Shown here: positions 59,012 to 64,000 of the stretch, piece after piece
Position numbering within the stretch: position 1 is the first letter of the stretch
Layout of the letters: every line of letters begins with the position of its first letter
Assembly: GCA_025992315.1 (NCBI GenBank)
Contig: DAJPHG010000001.1
Span: forward strand, 1 to 64,000
Reading direction: 5' to 3'
Source of the DNA: HGM10766 sp900757295
GTDB taxonomy: Bacteria; Bacillota_I; Bacilli_A; RF39; UBA660
Length of the DNA: 64,000 nucleotides
Made by a program: the position numbers and the translations under genes
The notes under the pieces: model-generated
Database searches by the model: none
What the model was told of the DNA's origin: nothing
What the model saw: only the letters and a program-made list of their open reading frames with translations

Positions 59012-61169
59012 TGTTTTTTTCTTTCTTTTTATTAGCTATCTTAGCTGGTATAGGTAATGTATCTTTTCTAGATAAGTTTAATCTTCCTTTTTTATCATAT
59101 CCTAAAGATTTAACTTTTATTTCTTCACCAACTTTAAATATATCTTTTGGATTTTCTATACGTTTATGGTCAAGTTGAGATACATGAACTAATCCTTCAC
59201 AACCAGGCCATAATTCTACAAAACAGCCAAATTCTTCTACTTTAACTATTTTTCCAGTATAAATTGCACCATCTTCAACTTCTCTTACAACAGATTCTAT
59301 CATTTCTTTTGTTTTTGCTATTATTTCTTCATCAGTATGGTAAATAATTACTCTACCATCATCTTCTAGATCAACTTTAACAGCATCTTTATCGTTTACT
59401 GTTTTAACGTTACTAGCTTCTAAAATGATTTTAGTAATCATTTCTCCACCACGACCTATTACATCCTTTATTTTTTCTGGATCAATATTAAATGTAGCAA
59501 TCTTAGGCGCGTATTTGCTTAATTCTGTTCTAGGTTTTGAGATACAATTTTCCATAACATCTAATATTTCTAAACGAGCTTTTTTAGCTTGAGTTAAAGC
59601 TTCTTTTAGAATAGCTTTTGTTACACCTTTAATTTTAATATCCATTTGTAAAGCACAAATACCATTTCTTGTACCAGCAACTTTGAAGTCCATATCTCCC
59701 ATATGATCTTCTAGTCCTTGAATATCAGTCAAAATTGTGTATTTTTTTCCTTTTGTTATAAGTCCCATTGCTATCCCTGCAACAGTATCTTTTATTGGAA
59801 CACCGGCTGCCATTAATGATAAACATCCAGCACATATTGTTGCTTGAGAAGATGAACCATTGCTTTCTAATATTTCACTAACAACTCTTACTGTATAAGG
59901 GAATTCTTCTTCACTTGGCATTACTTGAGCTAGGGCTCTTTCACCTAAAGCTCCATGGCCAATTTCTCTTCTACCAGGTGCACCATATCTTCCAGTTTCT
60001 CCAACACTAAATGAAGGAAAGTTATAATGAAGCATAAAACGTTTAGTATCTTCTAATCCTAAACCATCTAGTATTTGATGCTCTCCTATTGCTCCTAAAG
60101 TAGTTGTCGCTAAAGCTTGTGTTTGTCCTCTAGTAAATAAAGCTGATCCATGAGTTCTAGGAAGTAAATCTATTTGAGCATCTAGAGGTCTAATCTCATC
60201 CATTTTTCGACCATCAGGTCTAATTTTTTTATCAGTAATTAGTCTTCTAACTTCATCAGCTTCAATTTGATCAAGAATTTTTTTAACTTGTTTTAAACAA
60301 TCTTCAAAATCATCTCTTTGACTATATATTTCTGTGAAATTTTCAATTGTTTGATTTTTGACTTGTTCAATACGATCATATTTTTCAATTTTATCTTTGA
60401 TTTGAATAGCTTCTAACATATCTTTTGTTGCATATTCTCTTACTGATTTATCTATCTCTTCATCGATATGAGCAAGTTCTACTTCAACTTTTTCTTTACC
60501 TATTTGAGATATAATTTCTTCTTGGAATTCACATAATGTTTTAATATGTTCATGACCAAACATTAAAGCATCTAACATAACTTTTTCTGATACTTCTTTT
60601 GCTCCTGCTTCTACCATACATATAGCATCTTTTGTTCCAGCTACAGTTAAAGTTAATTCACTTTCTTCTAATTCTTTAGCGGAAGGATTAATAATAAAGT
60701 TTTTACCAATTTTGCCAACAACAACACCTGCTACTGGTCCATCAAATGGAATGTTTGAAATCCCTAAAGATAAGGAAGATGCAAATAAGGCTGTCATTTC
60801 TGGTGAACAATCTTGATCAACAGATAGTATGGTATTTATAACTTGAACTTCATTACGGAAGTTTTCATCAAACATTGGTCTAATTGGTCTATCAATTAAT
60901 CTTGCTGCTAAGGTTGCATTTTCACTAGGTCTACCTTCTCTTTTAATAAATCCACCAGGTATTTTTCCTACAGAATATAGTTTTTCATTATAAACTACAG
61001 TTAAAGGAAAGAAATCTTGAGTTACAGCATTTTTTCCCATTACAGCAGCAGTTAAGATAACAGTATCATTATATCTTACAAGAACACTTCCATTTGCTTG
61101 TTTTGCTAACTCTCCTGTTTCAACAATTATTTTTTTGCCTAAAAAATCTAAATTAAATACTTTTTTCAC
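59001..61169 (-). CDS. pnp: Polyribonucleotide nucleotidyltransferase (PNPase)
   Basis: 722 residues. Two RNase PH domains: first with SVLVRYNDTVILTAAVMG and GGFIKREGRPSENATLAARLIDRPIRP; second with GSALFTRGQTQALATTTLG, GRREIGHGALGERAL, and the DIQGLEDHMGDMDFKVAGT block. The linker helical domain is between. KH domain VIGRGGEMITKI and S1 domain VEDGAIYTGKIVKVEEFGCFVELWPGCEGLVHVSQ follow. It degrades RNA 3'-5' phosphorolytically. Located after rpsO as in other Bacillota. Confidence 0.98.
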   Translation of the reverse strand: MKKVFNLDFLGKKIIVETGELAKQANGSVLVRYNDTVILTAAVMGKNAVTQDFFPLTVVYNEKLYSVGKIPGGFIKREGRPSENATLAARLIDRPIRPMFDENFRNEVQVINTILSVDQDCSPEMTALFASSLSLGISNIPFDGPVAGVVVGKIGKNFIINPSAKELEESELTLTVAGTKDAICMVEAGAKEVSEKVMLDALMFGHEHIKTLCEFQEEIISQIGKEKVEVELAHIDEEIDKSVREYATKDMLEAIQIKDKIEKYDRIEQVKNQTIENFTEIYSQRDDFEDCLKQVKKILDQIEADEVRRLITDKKIRPDGRKMDEIRPLDAQIDLLPRTHGSALFTRGQTQALATTTLGAIGEHQILDGLGLEDTKRFMLHYNFPSFSVGETGRYGAPGRREIGHGALGERALAQVMPSEEEFPYTVRVVSEILESNGSSSQATICAGCLSLMAAGVPIKDTVAGIAMGLITKGKKYTILTDIQGLEDHMGDMDFKVAGTRNGICALQMDIKIKGVTKAILKEALTQAKKARLEILDVMENCISKPRTELSKYAPKIATFNIDPEKIKDVIGRGGEMITKIILEASNVKTVNDKDAVKVDLEDDGRVIIYHTDEEIIAKTKEMIESVVREVEDGAIYTGKIVKVEEFGCFVELWPGCEGLVHVSQLDHKRIENPKDIFKVGEEIKVKSLGYDKKGRLNLSRKDTLPIPAKIANKKKEKNKEE

Positions 61170-61192
61170 TTTTACCTCCTATGATTAATAAT

Positions 61193-61223
61193 AAAAAATA
61201 GACACCAAAAATTCAAGTGCCTA
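61193..61223 (-). terminator. Terminator between rpsO and pnp
   Basis: Minus-strand stem TAGGCAC/GTGTCTA (one G-T pair) followed by six T. It can limit read-through from rpsO into pnp. Confidence 0.75.
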
Positions 61224-61490
61224 CTTTCTGATATTTAATTTTTTAATTAATTCACGATAACTTACTACATCATTCTTCTTTAGATAATCTAATAGACTAC
61301 GACGTTTACCAACTTTTTTTAATAAACCTCTTTTTGAATGAAAATCATGAATATGAACTTTTAAATGTTCAGTTAAATCATTAATTTCTTCTGTAAGAAT
61401 AGCAATTTGAACTTCAGTAGCTCCGCTATCTTTTTCATCTTTACCAAACATTTTTACTAATTCAGCTTTTTTTGCTTTAGTAACAGCCAT
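61221..61490 (-). CDS. rpsO: Ribosomal protein S15
   Basis: 89 residues, full length. KDSGATEVQIAILTEEINDLTEHLKVHIHDFHSKRGLLKKVGKRRSLLDYLKK carries the complete S15 signature for 16S rRNA binding. AAGGAGGAAAG lies before the ATG. The leader has a strong hairpin that may mediate autoregulation. Confidence 0.98.
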   Translation of the reverse strand: MAVTKAKKAELVKMFGKDEKDSGATEVQIAILTEEINDLTEHLKVHIHDFHSKRGLLKKVGKRRSLLDYLKKNDVVSYRELIKKLNIRK

Positions 61491-61524
61491 TTTCTTTCCT
61501 CCTTAAATCTTTAATTAGTTTAAT

Positions 61525-61560
61525 CCTAGTAAAAATGGGGAAAGATCCGTTTTTACCAAG
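61525..61560 (-). promoter_or_regulatory. Hairpin in the rpsO leader
   Basis: Minus-strand inverted repeat CTTGGTAAAAA/TTTTTACTAGG around a GGATCTTTCCCC-type loop, upstream of the ribosome site. Possible S15 autoregulatory element. Confidence 0.55.
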
Positions 61561-61579
61561 AAAAAACTTAGATGTTTTA

Positions 61580-61608
61580 ATTATAATATATTATTTATTA
61601 TTTTTCAA
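61580..61608 (-). promoter_or_regulatory. Sigma-A promoter of rpsO
   Basis: Minus strand: -35 TTGAAA (61603-61608), 17-base spacer, -10 TATAAT (61580-61585). The -35 abuts the stop codon of the upstream gene. Confidence 0.85.
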
Positions 61609-62235
61609 CTATATATTTTCACTATTATCTTTTAAATAATTATAATAATTAGCAGTAGTTACATTAATATAAGGTATAACATAAAAATATAGTAAACCAA
61701 AAGTACAAGCGGCTAATAAATGCCATCCAATGAATGACAATTGTAAACAAAAGAATTCCCATTTATGACCATTCATAAGCTTTTTACTTTGTTTAAGTAC
61801 TTCCATAGCTTCCATATTTGGATTATCTATTATAATATAATTTACCATACTATAACCAACTGCTGCTATTATTCCGGGAATTATAAATAATATAGACCAT
61901 AACATTACAAAGACTGCAGTCAATACAGTTATTGCAATATATGGCATAAATAATTTTGTTTTGCTAAATAATTCTTTATAAGAAGTGTCTTCATTACGAG
62001 ATATTTTTAAATAAAAGCTTAAATTACCTAATTCTAATAATGCAGATATTATCAAAGAACTAAACGAAGTAAATATTGATGAAGCAGGTGCATTTAATCC
62101 TAATGTTTCTAATAAAGAAATAAAAAATGTTATTCCAAAATTAATAATTCCCATTATTAATACAACTTTAATAGCCTCACTATATTTCCCATTTAAATCT
62201 TGTTTTGCTTTTTCCTTTAATTTTTTTCGGTCCAT
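61609..62235 (-). CDS. DUF975/YciC-like membrane protein
   Basis: 208 residues from the ATG at 62235 (GAGGAGGAT upstream). It starts MDRKKLKEKAKQDLNGKYSEAIKV then has about five membrane helices with GYSMVNYIIIDNPNMEAMEVLKQSKKLMNGHKWEFF, the DUF975 signature. Role unknown. It occupies the place where ribF usually stands between truB and rpsO. Confidence 0.85.
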   Translation of the reverse strand: MDRKKLKEKAKQDLNGKYSEAIKVVLIMGIINFGITFFISLLETLGLNAPASSIFTSFSSLIISALLELGNLSFYLKISRNEDTSYKELFSKTKLFMPYIAITVLTAVFVMLWSILFIIPGIIAAVGYSMVNYIIIDNPNMEAMEVLKQSKKLMNGHKWEFFCLQLSFIGWHLLAACTFGLLYFYVIPYINVTTANYYNYLKDNSENI

Positions 62236-62275
62236 TATAATCCTCCTCAATAAATCATATTAAAAACAAAATATT

Positions 62276-63136
62276 TTAATTATTAAATATTTTGTATGGT
62301 TTCATTTTAGTTTGATCTTTATCATAGGTTTTATATATTCCTACAACTTTATTATTATAAATAAATACAATTATATCATCTTGATATTTTTTATCTATTA
62401 TGGCTCCATTTTTTATTTTATTATACTCTACTCCATTAATATCTATTTGCTTATAATTTTTTAAAGCTTCTTTTAATGTAAGATATTGATAATTATTATT
62501 TTTTATTTCATCTAAAGTATAACTATTCTCTATAGTAAAATCACCTTGTTTAGTTCTAATTAAACTAGACATAGTACCTATTGTATTTAATTTAGCTGCT
62601 ATATCTTCTACTAAAGATCTAATATATGTACCTTTAGATACTTCTACTTTAAAAGTAATAATATTATCAGTATATTCTATTAATTCTATAGCATAAATAT
62701 GAATTTGTCTTTTAGGCAGTTCTATTTCTATATTATTTCTTGCATATTCGTAAAGTTTTTTACCATTTATTTTTACAGCAGAATATTTTGGTACTTCTTG
62801 ATAGCTAGTTCCTAAAAAACTATTTAATGCAGATTTTATTTCATCTACAGAGTATTTTCTTACTTTTTGTTCTTGTTCTATATTTCCTGTAATATCTTTA
62901 GTATCAGTTTTTATTCCTAATTTTATTTGAGCTATATATTCTTTTTTAGTTGATGTTAATAAATCACAAAGTTTAGTTGCTTCATTTATAACTACAACTA
63001 GTACACCTTTAGCCATTGGATCTAATGTACCTGTATGACCAATTTTTTTAGTTTTAAAGATTGGTATTAATTTATTAACAACATCTCTACTAGTCATATT
63101 TTCTTCTTTATTTACTAATAGTATTTTATTTTCCAT
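62276..63136 (-). CDS. truB: tRNA pseudouridine-55 synthase TruB
   Basis: 286 residues. ILLVNKEENMTSRDVV, the catalytic motif GHTGTLDPMAKGVLVV (Asp), KYSAVKINGKKLYEYARN, and SKGTYIRSLVEDIAAKL are all present. It modifies U55 in the T-loop of tRNAs. The gene overlaps rbfA by 11 bases, so the two are coupled. An ATG at 63139 is an alternative start. Confidence 0.96.
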   Translation of the reverse strand: MENKILLVNKEENMTSRDVVNKLIPIFKTKKIGHTGTLDPMAKGVLVVVINEATKLCDLLTSTKKEYIAQIKLGIKTDTKDITGNIEQEQKVRKYSVDEIKSALNSFLGTSYQEVPKYSAVKINGKKLYEYARNNIEIELPKRQIHIYAIELIEYTDNIITFKVEVSKGTYIRSLVEDIAAKLNTIGTMSSLIRTKQGDFTIENSYTLDEIKNNNYQYLTLKEALKNYKQIDINGVEYNKIKNGAIIDKKYQDDIIVFIYNNKVVGIYKTYDKDQTKMKPYKIFNN

Positions 63137-63476
63137 CATTGCCATGTATTTCTTTAATTATTTTTTCTATTTTATCTCCATATTCAATTGATTCATCATA
63201 AACAAATATTAATTTTGGAGTATGTCTGATATCTATTCTTTCTGATAAACATTTACGAATAAAGCCAGCAGCTTCATTTAAATCTTTTAAGATATCCTTT
63301 TTATTTGTGTCATCCATAGAAGTAAAGTATACTTTAGCAAAACTAAGATCATTTGTTACTTCACAAGCTGTTATGGTTACTTTATGTAGAACATAATCTC
63401 TTGCTTCATTAGATAAAATATCACTTATTTCTTTTGCAATGGAAGAAGATATTCTTTTTATTTTTATACTTGCCAT
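63126..63476 (-). CDS. rbfA: Ribosome-binding factor A
   Basis: 116 residues from the ATG at 63476 (AAGGTGAT upstream). KRISSSIAKEISDILSNEARD and VYFTSMDDTN...LNEAAGFIRKCLSERIDIRHTPKLIFVYDESIEYGDKIEKII match RbfA, a 30S maturation factor. Overlaps truB. Confidence 0.95.
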   Translation of the reverse strand: MASIKIKRISSSIAKEISDILSNEARDYVLHKVTITACEVTNDLSFAKVYFTSMDDTNKKDILKDLNEAAGFIRKCLSERIDIRHTPKLIFVYDESIEYGDKIEKIIKEIHGNDGK

Positions 63477-63535
63477 TTTTATCACCTTTTCCTTGGTTAT
63501 TATAGCATAGAGCTATCTTTATTCTCAACTAATAA

Positions 63536-64000
63536 CTATAGTTTAGTAATTCCTAATACTTTAGTAACATAGCATTTGCCACATAAAGATTCATATTTAA
63601 TTTCTGTAGTTCCATCAATTAATATATCATCTCCCTCTTTTAAATACTCACCATTTAGTGTCCTAACATTAAATCTAGCTTTTTTACCACATTTACATAT
63701 AGTTGGTATTTCTTCTAAACTATCAGCAACTTCTACTAATCGAGAACTTCCTGTAAATACTACAGACTTAAAATTAGTTTTTAAACCATAGGCTATAACA
63801 GGGATGTCATAGATTTTAGTAATATAAAATAATTCATCTATTTGGTTTCGGGATAGAAATTGTGCTTCGTCTACTAGGATACAATCTAAATTATCTAAGT
63901 ATTTACGAATTTTATCGATTATTTTTTCATCAATACCTATTAATTCATCAACTTTTCTTTTTAAACCTATTCTATTAATAATAGTGTCATTGCCTTTTTT
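63536..64000 (-). CDS. tdk: Thymidine kinase (C-terminal part, cut by window edge)
   Basis: The frame is open from the right edge (no start in the window) to TAG at 63536: 154 residues. CILVDEAQFLSRNQIDELFYI holds the Walker B DEAQF, IAYGLKTNFKSVVFTGSSRLVEVADSLEEIPTIC carries the lasso domain, and two Cys pairs (CKCG...CGKC) form the zinc ribbon. It phosphorylates thymidine with ATP. The Walker A lies outside the window. Confidence 0.93.
   Translation of the reverse strand, partial: KKGNDTIINRIGLKRKVDELIGIDEKIIDKIRKYLDNLDCILVDEAQFLSRNQIDELFYITKIYDIPVIAYGLKTNFKSVVFTGSSRLVEVADSLEEIPTICKCGKKARFNVRTLNGEYLKEGDDILIDGTTEIKYESLCGKCYVTKVLGITKL

Overview
The window is AT-rich bacterial DNA. Genes on both strands end in TAA, TAG or TGA, and Trp is read from TGG, so the standard bacterial code applies rather than the mycoplasma code. 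Shine-Dalgarno sites are GGAGG-like and promoters are sigma-A-like. Two CIRCE operators, lipoprotein and sortase signals, a bile-salt-hydrolase-like enzyme and an rbfA-truB-rpsO-pnp block point to a host-associated, probably gut, member of the Bacillota (Bacilli/Erysipelotrichia/RF39-like lineages). The exact lineage is inference.

Region 1 (1-2.9 kb) has the end of a SpoVB/MurJ-like flippase, an Rpn-type PD-(D/E)XK nuclease, an unknown protein and a rhodanese. Region 2 (2.9-25.4 kb, minus strand) is the main discovery target. It is one co-directional locus that joins a complete-looking Tad/Flp pilus core (CpaB-like, TadA, TadB, TadC, TadZ-like, two Flp-type pilins, three TadE-like pseudopilins) to the inner-membrane core of a conjugation-type IV secretion system (VirB2-like, TrbL/VirB6-like, PrgI, split VirB4, VirD4). 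It also encodes a membrane-tethered NlpC/P60-SGNH wall hydrolase, a 960-residue Cys-rich exported protein and two exported proteins with C-terminal membrane anchors. No relaxase, VirB8-like protein or prepilin peptidase is visible. Promoters at 25380-25408 and 17079-17107 and terminators after TadC, after the VirB2-like protein and after VirB4 split it into transcription units.

Region 3 (25.5-38.5 kb) holds ordinary chromosomal genes: thioredoxin-like, CPBP protease, a metal-site-degraded phosphoesterase, a short UvrD helicase, CIRCE-controlled ClpB without its N-domain, an odd tRNA-Thr, VanY-type carboxypeptidase, UvdE, a glycosyltransferase, a cyclophilin lipoprotein and CIRCE-controlled Hsp20. 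Region 4 (38.6-46.4 kb) is a decaying accessory segment: frameshifted pseudogenes (repeat protein, DUF362, KilA-N-type, ISL3 transposase, serine recombinase, two copies of one small ORF) around a bile-salt-hydrolase-like gene and three unknown genes, one with HEVEH. It abuts tRNA-Arg(CCT).

Region 5 (46.5-58.9 kb) carries pyruvate kinase, a DUF368 carrier-lipid transporter, an NPNTG-anchored surface protein, a carbamoyltransferase/SxtJ-DUF5989/SGNH envelope-modification operon, a class B sortase with a novel N-terminal domain, an S1-domain protein, Nfu and a YutH-like kinase-fold protein. Region 6 (59-64 kb) is the translation/RNA block pnp-rpsO-(DUF975)-truB-rbfA followed by the C-terminal part of thymidine kinase, cut by the window edge.
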